Positions 1-7,654 of a stretch of DNA of 64,000 bases are shown in pieces. Position 1 is the stretch's first letter, and each line of letters begins with the position of its first letter. The position numbers and the translations under genes were made by a program. Source of the stretch: Coprococcus sp. (GTDB lineage: Bacteria; Bacillota; Clostridia; Lachnospirales; Lachnospiraceae). Below the pieces are notes generated by a model. The model saw only the letters and a program-made list of their open reading frames with translations, had not been told where the DNA came from and did no database searches. Location: positions 49,094 through 113,093 of the forward strand of contig JAAWDY010000016.1 in assembly GCA_022793995.1 (NCBI GenBank), read 5' to 3'.

Positions 1-1
1 T

Positions 2-160
2 GACAATGCCCATAAGTATGGGAAATGGGTCGGGATCTGCGGGGAGCTGGGGGCGGATCTAGAACTAACCGAACGGTTTATAAAAATGGGGATCGACGGC
101 CTTTCCGTCTCGCCTTCTGCGATACTGCCGCTTAGAAAACGTATCCGAGAGATCTTATAA
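2..160 (+). CDS. ptsI: PTS enzyme I (phosphoenolpyruvate-protein phosphotransferase), C-terminal end only
   Basis: The open frame enters from outside the window and ends with TAA at 158-160. The 52 visible codons read as the end of the PEP-binding TIM barrel of enzyme I. The conserved GICGELGADLELTERF block is followed by MGIDGLSVSPSAILPLRKRI, the usual end of this family. Enzyme I moves phosphate from phosphoenolpyruvate to HPr to start PTS sugar uptake in the cytoplasm. The catalytic histidine and the N-terminal HPr-binding domain lie upstream of the window. Related PEP-utilising enzymes such as PpdK have different C-termini, so the call is fairly safe for so short a fragment. Confidence 0.85.
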   Translation, partial: DNAHKYGKWVGICGELGADLELTERFIKMGIDGLSVSPSAILPLRKRIREIL

Positions 161-178
161 AAAGACGGTGAAAGCTGT

Positions 179-205
179 GGGGCTGTCGAGTATTCCGGCA
201 GCCCC
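179..205 (+). terminator. Hairpin terminator after ptsI
   Basis: GGGGCTG at 179-185 pairs with CAGCCCC at 199-205 across a 13-nt loop, 18 nt after the ptsI stop. The following T-rich stretch is weak (TTGGTTTCT), so termination may be partial. The stem sits between converging genes and could serve both strands. Confidence 0.6.
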
Positions 206-226
206 GCATTGGTTTCTGTGAAGTAG

Positions 227-1267
227 TTAATCAAACACTACAACGCCTTTCAAATAGCTGGTATCTCCATTTTCCATCATTTCATAAGCCTTGTGCATAT
301 CTTCTGGTTTGAAGCGATGGGTAATGAAGCCTCCCTCAGGAAGATATCCTTTTTCATATGCTTCGACGGCTTCTCTCATAAGTCCCTCTGTGTCCGGGAT
401 AAAGCCGGGATGTACAAAATGCAGCTCAGGGCAGCGGCACATAAGCTCGAAGCCAAGTGCGGTCGGCCACATTTCGTGTTTATCGTACACGGAAGAAGCG
501 GCGATCATTCCACGGTCCTCGGCCGTAGGCATCTTCATCAAAGATACGGCAAGCTGCAATCCATCCAGTCCCTTAGACAGCTCAATAGCCCTGTCAAATC
601 CTGTGCCTCCCGTCAGTTTTAATGCCTCCGGGATTGCATTTGGATCGCTGGAATCAAACGCGTAATCCGCGCCCAGTTCAAGCGCCCTCTGCCGGCGCTC
701 CTGGAGCGGATCGAAGGCAACGACATTCTTTACATTGTGTGCTTTCAGAAGACTTAAACACACCTGTCCCATATAGCCGCAGCCGACAACCGCGATAAAG
801 CCGCCTTCCGGCGGGGTGACCGCGCGGACGATATTACAGCAGCACATCACAGGCTCCGCCAAACAGTCATATTCGGAGACATTGTCGGGCAGCTTAACCA
901 GGGGAGCAAATTCACTGGAAATAATATGAGACGCAAAAGCGCCTCCGCCGGCGCCGGACACTCTGTCGCCAGGCTGAAAACGGGTAACCTCGCTTCCTAC
1001 TTTTTCGACGATTCCTGTAGGCTCATGCCCAAAGGAAGCAGGGTAGGGAACCGAGTCGATGATACAGGAAAATCCAAGGGGGCCTTTCATAACCATAGAG
1101 CCTTCGCCCTCATAAGTAGGCATTTCACTCCGGCAGATCCCTGCGATCGTGATACGCAGTACGATTTCATGAGGCCCTGGTTCCGGTAGAGGTTCTGTAA
1201 AGACTTCAAGCTTTTTTGCCGCAGTCATGCGGACAACACGTCTTTCTAAGGTGTTTGCAGAATTCAT
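227..1267 (-). CDS. Zinc-type medium-chain alcohol/polyol dehydrogenase
   Basis: Cytoplasmic NAD(P)-dependent dehydrogenase of the MDR family, 346 residues from the ATG at 1267. The N-terminal GroES-like domain carries the catalytic-zinc signature GICRSE (Cys about 45) and GHE (His/Glu about 81-82), then a further Glu in CLAEPVMCCC near 138. A Rossmann motif GCGYMG lies near 162-167. The four-cysteine structural zinc lobe is not evident. A GTG at 1276 also opens the frame, but AAGGAG sits one base before it and ten bases before the ATG, so the ATG is preferred. The upstream MFS gene on the same strand suggests uptake followed by oxidation of one small hydroxylated substrate, which cannot be identified from sequence. 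Confidence 0.8.
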   Translation of the reverse strand: MNSANTLERRVVRMTAAKKLEVFTEPLPEPGPHEIVLRITIAGICRSEMPTYEGEGSMVMKGPLGFSCIIDSVPYPASFGHEPTGIVEKVGSEVTRFQPGDRVSGAGGGAFASHIISSEFAPLVKLPDNVSEYDCLAEPVMCCCNIVRAVTPPEGGFIAVVGCGYMGQVCLSLLKAHNVKNVVAFDPLQERRQRALELGADYAFDSSDPNAIPEALKLTGGTGFDRAIELSKGLDGLQLAVSLMKMPTAEDRGMIAASSVYDKHEMWPTALGFELMCRCPELHFVHPGFIPDTEGLMREAVEAYEKGYLPEGGFITHRFKPEDMHKAYEMMENGDTSYLKGVVVFD

Positions 1268-1304
1268 AAGATTCACGCTCCTTTTGATAAATCATTGACA
1301 GAAT

Positions 1305-1361
1305 TGACATTTATAATAGCAACATTACAAATGTCATACAATTATTTGAAGGAAATGTCAA
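1305..1361 (-). promoter_or_regulatory. Dehydrogenase promoter with three TGACATTT-type operator copies
   Basis: On the minus strand TTGACA (complement of 1356-1361) and TATGAC (complement of 1333-1338) are 17 bases apart, a reasonable sigma-A promoter. TGACATTT at 1305-1312 and AAATGTCA at 1329-1336 form a perfect inverted repeat, and AAATGTCA recurs at 1353-1360 over the -35 element. The arrangement looks like binding sites for a dimeric regulator, which is not identified. Confidence 0.5.
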
Positions 1362-1414
1362 TTATTTATCGGAGTTTAACGGGCATCTTTTTGTCTGTTC
1401 TTTCTGGTGCAAGA

Positions 1415-2716
1415 TTACATCACTTCCAATGCCGGATCGACGCCCTCGTCTGCTTCTTTTGCTTTTTGTTTTTTAAGGAGCACCATAAATATCCAGAGGA
1501 AGACGTTAAAAGCGAGCGCCGCCCCGATAAACATAAGAATGAGGTTCTTGTATGCGCCTACCGTATTTCCGCCCTTTTCAAGAATATTGGCGCCCAGGAT
1601 ATACATAAAGGTATCCGGAATCGTCATGACTGCGGAGAAGATGCCGACTGCGGTTCCACGGGCAACCCTGGGAATACGGCTCTCGGAAATCATAGAATTC
1701 CTGGCTGGCTGCGCGATACCGAACGCGCCGCGAAGGAGAAGGATTACGATGACGACCGCGAACGCTGTGGATGGTCCCCATGGAACAAAGAACAGCAGGA
1801 GGAGTCCGCCGATAAAGAACAGATAAGCGACCTGTACGGGAATCGTAGCGGTGTGAAGCTTATCGGTTATACGTCCGGCCAAAGGAGCACAAACCACCCG
1901 CATCCCCTGGTTGGCAAAGGTGATGATAAACGCGATGACCGCTGTCGGAACCAGAAAATAGGTATTCATGAGCGGCTGGATATACGAAGTAGCTTCCGTA
2001 CACATGGTAAGTCCCATACCTGTGATGAGAAGACAGATCATCATAGGGCTTTTGATGACCTTGGGAATCATTTTCAGACTAAAAGTACTTGCCTTGTCCC
2101 CGATTGTCCCTCGGTTTTCCTTATCTCCGAAATGAAGAATCAGGCTGGATATGACGCACATCACGATATAAAGAGCCATCATGGCGCGCAGGCCGGTTAC
2201 AGAAGACGTTGCGGCAATGATCGCGGAAGAGATCAGGCCCGTGGAAATCGATACGATACCAATCAGCATATAATAATAGCCGAATACACGCCCCTCTTGC
2301 TCACGGGTGCCGATGCGCACCAAAACCTTCATCCAGGAACCGGATGTAAACAGGACGCCGACCACACCAAGCGCCAGATAAATCATCCTCATAGCGGAAA
2401 AACCTGGAATGGTACACACGGCGATCCCGAGGATAGAGCATCCCAGATTACTGGCGTGGATCAGAAGGTGGGAAGGCACTTTGTCCGCAAGGGGACCGCC
2501 CAGCAGGTAGCAGACAACCGCGCAGGAGCTAAAAGCGCTGATGATCGCGCCGAGCTGAGAATCGTTGAATCCAAATGCTTCAAGCCCTAATTGATAATAA
2601 TAGGTAAAAAAGTACCCGATTCCTACGGTTCCGGCAAAACTACAGGCAACGCCTACAATGAGGAGCCACTGTTTCGGGGATAGTTTTGCCATTGCTTTTT
2701 CATTTGTTGACGACAT
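1415..2716 (-). CDS. MFS transporter
   Basis: Inner-membrane secondary transporter of the major facilitator superfamily, 433 residues with about 12 hydrophobic segments. The loop after the second segment, GGPLADKVPSHLL, matches the MFS motif A position, and the matching loop in the second half reads APLAGRITDKLHT. A short charged N-terminus precedes the first membrane segment. GGAGGA seven bases before ATG 2716 fixes the start. The gene is followed after 147 nt by the dehydrogenase, which also has its own promoter, so the two may be partly co-transcribed. The layout resembles sugar-acid or nitrate/oxalate-like MFS carriers, but the substrate is unknown. Confidence 0.8.
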   Translation of the reverse strand: MSSTNEKAMAKLSPKQWLLIVGVACSFAGTVGIGYFFTYYYQLGLEAFGFNDSQLGAIISAFSSCAVVCYLLGGPLADKVPSHLLIHASNLGCSILGIAVCTIPGFSAMRMIYLALGVVGVLFTSGSWMKVLVRIGTREQEGRVFGYYYMLIGIVSISTGLISSAIIAATSSVTGLRAMMALYIVMCVISSLILHFGDKENRGTIGDKASTFSLKMIPKVIKSPMMICLLITGMGLTMCTEATSYIQPLMNTYFLVPTAVIAFIITFANQGMRVVCAPLAGRITDKLHTATIPVQVAYLFFIGGLLLLFFVPWGPSTAFAVVIVILLLRGAFGIAQPARNSMISESRIPRVARGTAVGIFSAVMTIPDTFMYILGANILEKGGNTVGAYKNLILMFIGAALAFNVFLWIFMVLLKKQKAKEADEGVDPALEVM

Positions 2717-2966
2717 AGTTCATTCCTCCATTTTCTTTCGTTGTACTAGGACGGGGTATTCCTCCATAAATCACTCGTGTACGGTATGCACACTGTGTTA
2801 TATGGCTTTTTATCCCGGCATCATTATATCAATGTTGAAAGAAATCATCATTGTGTCCCGGGCACAGTAGCACGGGAAGAAATGTGCAAGAACCACAATG
2901 AATGAAAATAAAATACAGGATATACTGAAAAGGAAAATACAAAAGATGTATTACGAGGAGGAACAT

Positions 2967-3932
2967 ATGAAGTATACGAAATTAGGAAATTCTGACATGA
3001 ACATTTCCAGAATTTGCCTGGGATGCTTGAGTTTGGGGGATGCGGCGAAAGAAGGGAATAATCCTTGGCTTCTGAATCAGGAAACAACGGATGCAGTCTT
3101 TGGCAAAGCATTGGAAATGGGGATCAATTTTTTTGACACGGCAAATTATTACAATGGAGGCACTAGTGAGATCTATCTGGGAAATGCGGTGAAAAAGCTG
3201 GCAAAACGTGAAGAGATCTATCTTGCGACGAAAGTGTACTATAATGAAGGAGCCTTGTCGAGGGAAGCGATTCTAAGAGAGGTGGACGCGTCACTAAAAC
3301 GCCTGCAGACGGACTATATTGATTTATATATTATTCATCGCTGGGACTACAGCCATCCGATCGAAGAGACGATGCAGGCGCTCCACGATATAATTAAGGC
3401 AGGCAAAGTGCGCTATATCGGAGCGTCCGCTATGTACGCTTATCAGTTCCTAAAAGCACAGGAGACGGCCAGACATCACGGCTGGACACCGTTTATCTCC
3501 ATGCAGGATCATTATAATCTAATCTACCGTGAAGATGAAAGAGAACTGTTCCCTCTCCTTACCGAAGAAAATATACAGATCACGCCCTATTCCCCTCTTG
3601 CGGCAGGTCGCCTTGCACGTTTGTGGGACAGCGGATCATTACGGTCAAAAGGGGACTCCTTCCATAAGAAAGTATATGACACAAATAAAGAGATCGACTA
3701 TCCGATCGTAGAACGCGTACATGAAACAGCCGAAAAGTATGGGGTGCCGATGTCACAAATCGCACTGGCGTGGCTGCTGTCAAAAGACGTGCTGGCCGCC
3801 CCGGTCGTTGGAGTATCGAAGATGAAACATCTGGAGGATGCTGTTGCGGCGGTGGATTTAAAACTGGAGGAACAAGATATCGCGTATCTGGAAGAACTGT
3901 ATGTACCGCATAAAGTACAAGGCGCACTGTAG
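2967..3932 (+). CDS. Aldo/keto reductase
   Basis: Cytoplasmic NADPH-dependent oxidoreductase of the AKR superfamily (YajO/IolS-like), 321 residues. The family signature is clear: INFFDTANYYNGGTSE holds the catalytic Asp and Tyr, ATKVYY the catalytic Lys, and YIIHRWD the His-containing strand. A C-terminal GVSKMKHLEDAV matches the cofactor phosphate-binding region. The frame is open for 69 nt further upstream, but GAGGAGGA at 2955-2962 lies four bases before this ATG. It diverges from the MFS gene across a 250-nt region in which no convincing -35/-10 pair was seen for this gene. The substrate is unknown. Confidence 0.88.
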   Translation: MKYTKLGNSDMNISRICLGCLSLGDAAKEGNNPWLLNQETTDAVFGKALEMGINFFDTANYYNGGTSEIYLGNAVKKLAKREEIYLATKVYYNEGALSREAILREVDASLKRLQTDYIDLYIIHRWDYSHPIEETMQALHDIIKAGKVRYIGASAMYAYQFLKAQETARHHGWTPFISMQDHYNLIYREDERELFPLLTEENIQITPYSPLAAGRLARLWDSGSLRSKGDSFHKKVYDTNKEIDYPIVERVHETAEKYGVPMSQIALAWLLSKDVLAAPVVGVSKMKHLEDAVAAVDLKLEEQDIAYLEELYVPHKVQGAL

Positions 3933-3942
3933 TAAAAACTTA

Positions 3943-4008
3943 TTGACATAAAGTATAACATCAGATAGAATTTGAAATAAAGATAATGTTATATTCTACA
4001 GTTAGAAT
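3943..4008 (+). promoter_or_regulatory. Promoter with overlapping palindromes in front of the HTH-DUF3990 gene
   Basis: TTGACA (3943-3948) and TAGAAT (3966-3971) are 17 bases apart. TATAACAT at 3954-3961 lies between them and is repeated inverted as ATGTTATA at 3986-3993, just after the expected transcription start. A second perfect palindrome, ATTCTA-cagt-TAGAAT, covers 3993-4008. Operators astride a promoter ahead of a gene encoding an HTH domain fit autorepression. Confidence 0.65.
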
Positions 4009-4031
4009 AATTTGATGTAAGAGGCAGAAGT

Positions 4032-4934
4032 ATGCAAACGCTGATTAAGAAGATAAGATTATACCTGAATATGAGCCAGCTTGAGTTTGCCGAGCTATTA
4101 AGTGTCACTTTTGCTACAGTAAACCGCTGGGAGAACGGGCATACCGAGCCCAACAAGCCCGCACAGTCTAAAATGTATAATCTGTGTAAAGAAAAATCTG
4201 TTCCGGTCTATGATATGACTTTAGAAGGAATTGCTGAAGTATCTGCCCGGATCAAGCTGGAAACGGACCGCATTCTCCTTTATCATGGTTCTAAATCAGG
4301 CATAAAGGGCAGTATTGAGCCAAAGAGCAGAAAACAATGTGATTTTGGCAGAGGCTTTTATATGGGTACAGATCCGAATCAGGCACTTACTTTGATCTGT
4401 GATTACGATAAATCTAAGTTTTATATTGTTTCCATCGCTGCAGGTACATTAGCGCATCTGGATGTATCGGCAGACATCGACTGGGCGATGCTTGTTGCAT
4501 ATAATAGAGGCAGGATGGAAAAAATAAAGGGAACGTCTTTTTATAATAAATACCGTGATATGGCGGCGGATACGGATCTTATTATAGGCAGTATCGCGGA
4601 TGACCGCATGTTCTATGTGATTGATAACTTCTTTATCGGCAATGTGACAGATTCGGCGTTGATTCATAGTTTGTCTGCCTTACAGCTTGGCAGGCAGTAC
4701 GTGACTGTTTCAAAGAAAGGCTGTGATGCTGTCCGCATAGAGTCAGAGATTACGTTTTCGTATCTTGAAAGACTGTATATGAAAGAAGCTGCAGAAAAGA
4801 ATAGGGCAAAGGGTATCTCTCTTGCAAACGATATTTCTAAAAAATATCGCCGCGAGGGTAAATATTTTGATGAAATTCTTGATGAAGCAAGAGCCGGAGG
4901 TAAAGATGAACGAACTCGAATTAAAGCTCTGTGA
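4032..4934 (+). CDS. HTH-DUF3990 protein, predicted ADP-ribosyltransferase-like toxin with its own DNA-binding domain
   Basis: 300 residues. Residues 1-50 are an XRE-type helix-turn-helix (MSQLEFAELLSVTFATVNRW with ENG after it). From about residue 80 the protein matches DUF3990: LLYHGSKSG (His85), CDFGRGFYMGT (104-113), then DLIIGSIADDRMF and LGRQYVTVS. DUF3990 is related to ADP-ribosyltransferases, where the HG and DFGxGFY motifs build the NAD pocket; enzyme activity here is inferred. The last 40 residues are charged and helical. Its 3' end overlaps the next gene by 29 nt. A promoter and two palindromes precede it. Fusing the regulator to the enzyme, rather than to the partner, is unusual for a toxin-antitoxin layout. 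A regulatory rather than toxic role is possible. Confidence 0.7.
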   Translation: MQTLIKKIRLYLNMSQLEFAELLSVTFATVNRWENGHTEPNKPAQSKMYNLCKEKSVPVYDMTLEGIAEVSARIKLETDRILLYHGSKSGIKGSIEPKSRKQCDFGRGFYMGTDPNQALTLICDYDKSKFYIVSIAAGTLAHLDVSADIDWAMLVAYNRGRMEKIKGTSFYNKYRDMAADTDLIIGSIADDRMFYVIDNFFIGNVTDSALIHSLSALQLGRQYVTVSKKGCDAVRIESEITFSYLERLYMKEAAEKNRAKGISLANDISKKYRREGKYFDEILDEARAGGKDERTRIKAL

Positions 4935-5328
4935 TATTCAGGGCAGACTTTTTGAACTTTCTGCCGAAAAAAGGTATAACAGCGCTGTATTTGTCAAAAC
5001 ATTCATGACCTCTGAAACAGCGAAAGCGCTTGATTCACGGTATAACCGTATGCAATGGGCCGGCGAAGAATACCTGCTGGAAGAGATTGCGTCCGAGGCT
5101 GGCGGCGTACTCCCATCAAGGGGGGAAGTTTTTTCAAAGGATGTACTCTATTGGATTGGGTATATCTACCGATACTGGCATTATTACAGTGGTGAGGACA
5201 GTGCAAAAATTTATAAACAAGCCCCTGTCAAAACGATGAAACGCAATTATGTGATGTTCCATACAATGGATCCGGTTCTTGCCATTGAGGATTTAAAGGA
5301 GATACATGGACAAAGGACGCCGGAATAG
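4906..5328 (+). CDS. Small partner of the DUF3990 protein, candidate antitoxin
   Basis: 140 residues with no family I can name. ATG 4906 is preceded by CCGGAGG (4894-4900, spacing five) and overlaps the upstream gene by 29 nt, so the pair is translationally coupled. The protein is soluble with no signal peptide. It opens with a helical LELKLCDIQGRLFEL segment, has FVKTFMTSETAKALDSRY and MQWAGEEYLLEEIASE in the centre, and an aromatic stretch VLYWIGYIYRYWHYYSG near 85-101. DUF3990 genes are often followed by small ORFs such as DUF3791, but this one is longer and different. The antitoxin role is inferred from position and coupling only. Confidence 0.6.
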   Translation: MNELELKLCDIQGRLFELSAEKRYNSAVFVKTFMTSETAKALDSRYNRMQWAGEEYLLEEIASEAGGVLPSRGEVFSKDVLYWIGYIYRYWHYYSGEDSAKIYKQAPVKTMKRNYVMFHTMDPVLAIEDLKEIHGQRTPE

Positions 5329-5337
5329 TGACCCTGT

Positions 5338-6540
5338 TCACGACTCCGGCGATATCGAGAAGCTTCCGCGGTGTTCGTCCGCTAGAATCTTTATCCGGGC
5401 TGTTCCTGTCAGGGTAACCGACTGGACGGAAGAGGGGGCGCTTTCAGAGAAAGTTTCAGCGAAAATGTCCTTGCCGGAGGAATCCATGATCTCGATGGAA
5501 AGAGTCCCATCTTCTGTCTCGACATCAATCAAATAATCCATTTTCTGTGAGCCGGGATATAGTTTCCGGCTCATTGTCCCGTCTAAAAGATGGTAGCTGG
5601 CGTACCATTCTTTCGTGCTTTCATGAGAGACAAAACCAATACTGATTCCAGAACGGAACGTAGCCATTCCGGAAAAACTGACTCCGGCAATGACGGCTGT
5701 CAGGAATATGAATACAATGACCCAGACTTTTCTTGTCCGGCTTTTCTCTGTGTGACTATTATCAGAGCCATACTTTTTTCCAACAATATATAAAGGTACA
5801 AAGAGTCCCGCCAGATATAGGATAAGAATCATATATTGAACGAAAAGGATCCAACTCAAATCAGAAAAAAGCATGGAAGACAGCAGACAAAGCGGCGGAA
5901 GCGTCAGTATCGTAACAATATCCCAGATACGCAAGGACTTCACGATGTGCGGCCAATTCCTGTTATTAAAGCAGATACCAGGTAGATTCATGTGGAATAA
6001 GCCGTCACTTACAGCGCTGATCTGATTTTCATCATAGTAAGCGGGCAGCCGTTCTTTCATAAAAAACCAGAAATAGATGCCGAAAATAAAACTGAGAAGC
6101 TCAAGGACGAGAAAAACGACGGAAAGTGGAGCCTGAACCCTTCCGGGCAGAAGCAGCATTCCGATCCATATTTCGAGTCCGGAGAACAGCATGCAGAAGC
6201 CGAAAAGAGCGGCATGCTTCTTTTGTCGCTCTTTCTTCTTTTCAGGAGTTTCCTCTGAAAAAGACAATGCCTTTTTCACCAGACCTTCTACCTGCACCAT
6301 ATCCATCTCAGAAGCATGGTCGATCTTCCTTCCCTCCAATAGTTCTGTGACGGAGACTTCCAGTATATCCGCCAGCGGAATCAGAAGGGAGATATCGGGC
6401 ATACTAAGCGACCGCTCCCATTTGCTGACGGCTTTATCGGATATAAATAACTTTTCTGCAAGTTCTTTTTGCGTATTTCCTTTTGCTTTCCGTTGCTTTG
6501 CGAGAAATCTTCCGAAAGATTCTTTGTCGATCTCAAACAT
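5338..6540 (-). CDS. XRE-family HTH protein with membrane domain
   Basis: 400 residues from ATG 6540 (AGGTG seven bases upstream; a further ATG at 6576 is less well placed). Residues 1-70 form a Cro/C1-type helix-turn-helix with KELAEKLFISDKAVSKWERS, the standard form in Firmicute XRE-membrane proteins. A linker follows, then about five or six hydrophobic segments (near 110-165, 215-265 and 285-305) and a roughly 100-residue hydrophilic C-terminal domain, probably outside the membrane. The layout fits a membrane-tethered regulator that senses envelope or external signals; the ligand is unknown. It converges on the DUF3990 pair with nine bases between stops. Confidence 0.7.
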   Translation of the reverse strand: MFEIDKESFGRFLAKQRKAKGNTQKELAEKLFISDKAVSKWERSLSMPDISLLIPLADILEVSVTELLEGRKIDHASEMDMVQVEGLVKKALSFSEETPEKKKERQKKHAALFGFCMLFSGLEIWIGMLLLPGRVQAPLSVVFLVLELLSFIFGIYFWFFMKERLPAYYDENQISAVSDGLFHMNLPGICFNNRNWPHIVKSLRIWDIVTILTLPPLCLLSSMLFSDLSWILFVQYMILILYLAGLFVPLYIVGKKYGSDNSHTEKSRTRKVWVIVFIFLTAVIAGVSFSGMATFRSGISIGFVSHESTKEWYASYHLLDGTMSRKLYPGSQKMDYLIDVETEDGTLSIEIMDSSGKDIFAETFSESAPSSVQSVTLTGTARIKILADEHRGSFSISPES

Positions 6541-6695
6541 TTTGGGCACCTGCTTCCTACTGTTTTGAACATTCACCTCTTACTTCTGGTTTTATTTTAA
6601 TACCCGGGGTGTAAAATGGCAACCGACCAGCAGTAGAATGGCAGGGAAATAAGGAAAAATGGAAGTAGAAATTAAAATGGGGATAAAAAGGAAGA

Positions 6696-6842
6696 ATGGG
6701 ATACGATGATATTTTGTTTGGAATGCCGATGGGGGAGCGGATTGTAGTCAATGACAGGAAGCCTTCGGGGATCGAGATGGCAGTCGCGCTGAATATAAAG
6801 CGGGACAAATTTGCGTTGCCGGATGTTATTAGAATGTTGTGA
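6696..6842 (+). pseudogene. 48-codon fragment resembling the tail of a HAD-like sugar-phosphate enzyme
   Basis: An open frame of 48 codons from ATG 6696 (AGGAAG close upstream) ends in TGA at 6840-6842. It contains FGMPMGERIVVNDRKPSG and ALNIKRDKF, a pattern I associate with the C-terminal end of HAD-type phosphatases or capsule-linked proteins. No HAD catalytic motifs lie upstream, so it is most likely a truncated relic. It could also be an expressed short peptide. It lies in a decayed stretch between 6541 and 7654 that holds no intact gene. Confidence 0.35.
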
Positions 6843-6986
6843 ATATAGAACTTACCAAAAACAATAGTGTAATTTCCCTGATTTTCTGTTACAATGAAAA
6901 TAAAGAAGATAGTTCGTTACGGAGAGGGAGAATCAGTGGGCAGAATATTCAATACCAGCGGGGGTTGCAGACCAGAATTGCACTAT

Positions 6987-7139
6987 ATGGTAAATATCGG
7001 TGAAATCGCAGAGCTGGTCTATGCTTACACAGCGGGGTATCCGTTCCTTGTGTCACGAATCTGTAAACTTCTTGACGAAAAAATCGCAGGAAGTGCAGAG
7101 TATCCGGATAAAAGTGCGGCATGGACACGGAATGGATTT
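6987..7139 (+). pseudogene. Internal fragment of an AAA-like ATPase gene
   Basis: About 50 codons read IGEIAELVYAYTAGYPFLVS, then RICKLLDEKIAGS and PDKSAAWTRNGF. These resemble the middle of the AAA-like ATPase proteins common in gut Clostridia, in which a sensor-type helix carries the SGYPFLVSRLCK motif. The Walker A and B parts and the C-terminal half are missing. The frame runs on past 7139 into sequence that belongs to a different gene on the other strand. This is a relic left by deletion or recombination, not a working gene. Confidence 0.5.
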
Positions 7140-7393
7140 TTTATCAGACTTTCATCTTTCCAAATCAATCGGTTTTCAAATAAATCGCTTCGGCCTGCAT
7201 ATTTAACAGAAAAAAATCGTTCTGTCATACTCAGGTTCAAGGTCTTTCCAAAACGCCTGGGACGGGTGATTAGGGTCACGGCATCATTATTTTCCCACCA
7301 TTCTTTAATGAAATTTGTTTTGTCAACATAAAATAGATTATTTGTCACAATCTGTTCAAAATCCTGGTGACCGATTCCAATATTCCTCGGCAT
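7135..7393 (-). pseudogene. N-terminal fragment of an AAA-ATPase-like/PD-(D/E)XK protein
   Basis: The minus-strand frame starts at ATG 7393 (GGAG ten bases upstream) and gives about 86 recognisable residues: HQDFEQIVTNNLFYVDKTNF, FIKEWWENNDAVTLITRPRR, FGKTLNLSMTERFF. This is the typical start of the AAA-ATPase-like family (PF09820 type), including its P-loop-like RPRRFGKT. Family members run to about 500 residues, while this copy breaks off near 7135, where it abuts the opposite-strand ATPase fragment. A short hybrid peptide could still be made, but the enzyme cannot be functional. Confidence 0.6.
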
Positions 7394-7562
7394 ATCCAGT
7401 CTCCAATCCGATTATTTTTATATGCCATCTTTTTTGACACCAATATCTTTACAATAGAGTATAACAATTTTCAGTATATTAGACAAGATAAATTCAAATT
7501 ATACTTTCCTGCAGAATTTCATGGGGATACGAGGATTTTTGAATGGGACAGGATGAATTTTC

Positions 7563-7591
7563 TCGAAAATATTGTGATTTTGTGGTATACT
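7563..7591 (+). promoter_or_regulatory. Probable promoter of the FecR lipoprotein pair
   Basis: TCGAAA (7563-7568) and TATACT (7586-7591) are 17 bases apart, about 64 nt ahead of the GTG start of the first lipoprotein gene. The -35 matches the consensus at four of six bases. Confidence 0.4.
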
Positions 7592-7654
7592 TTTCCTGTA
7601 ATTCCGAAAGACGGAAGAGAAAGGTATCGAATAGGGAAATGCGGGAGGAATAGA

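Noticed and set aside
1295..2590. Long plus-strand frame of 431 codons opposite the MFS gene
   Set aside because: The translation is rich in Asp/His/Arg with no family resemblance, and the minus-strand frame is a clear 12-segment transporter.
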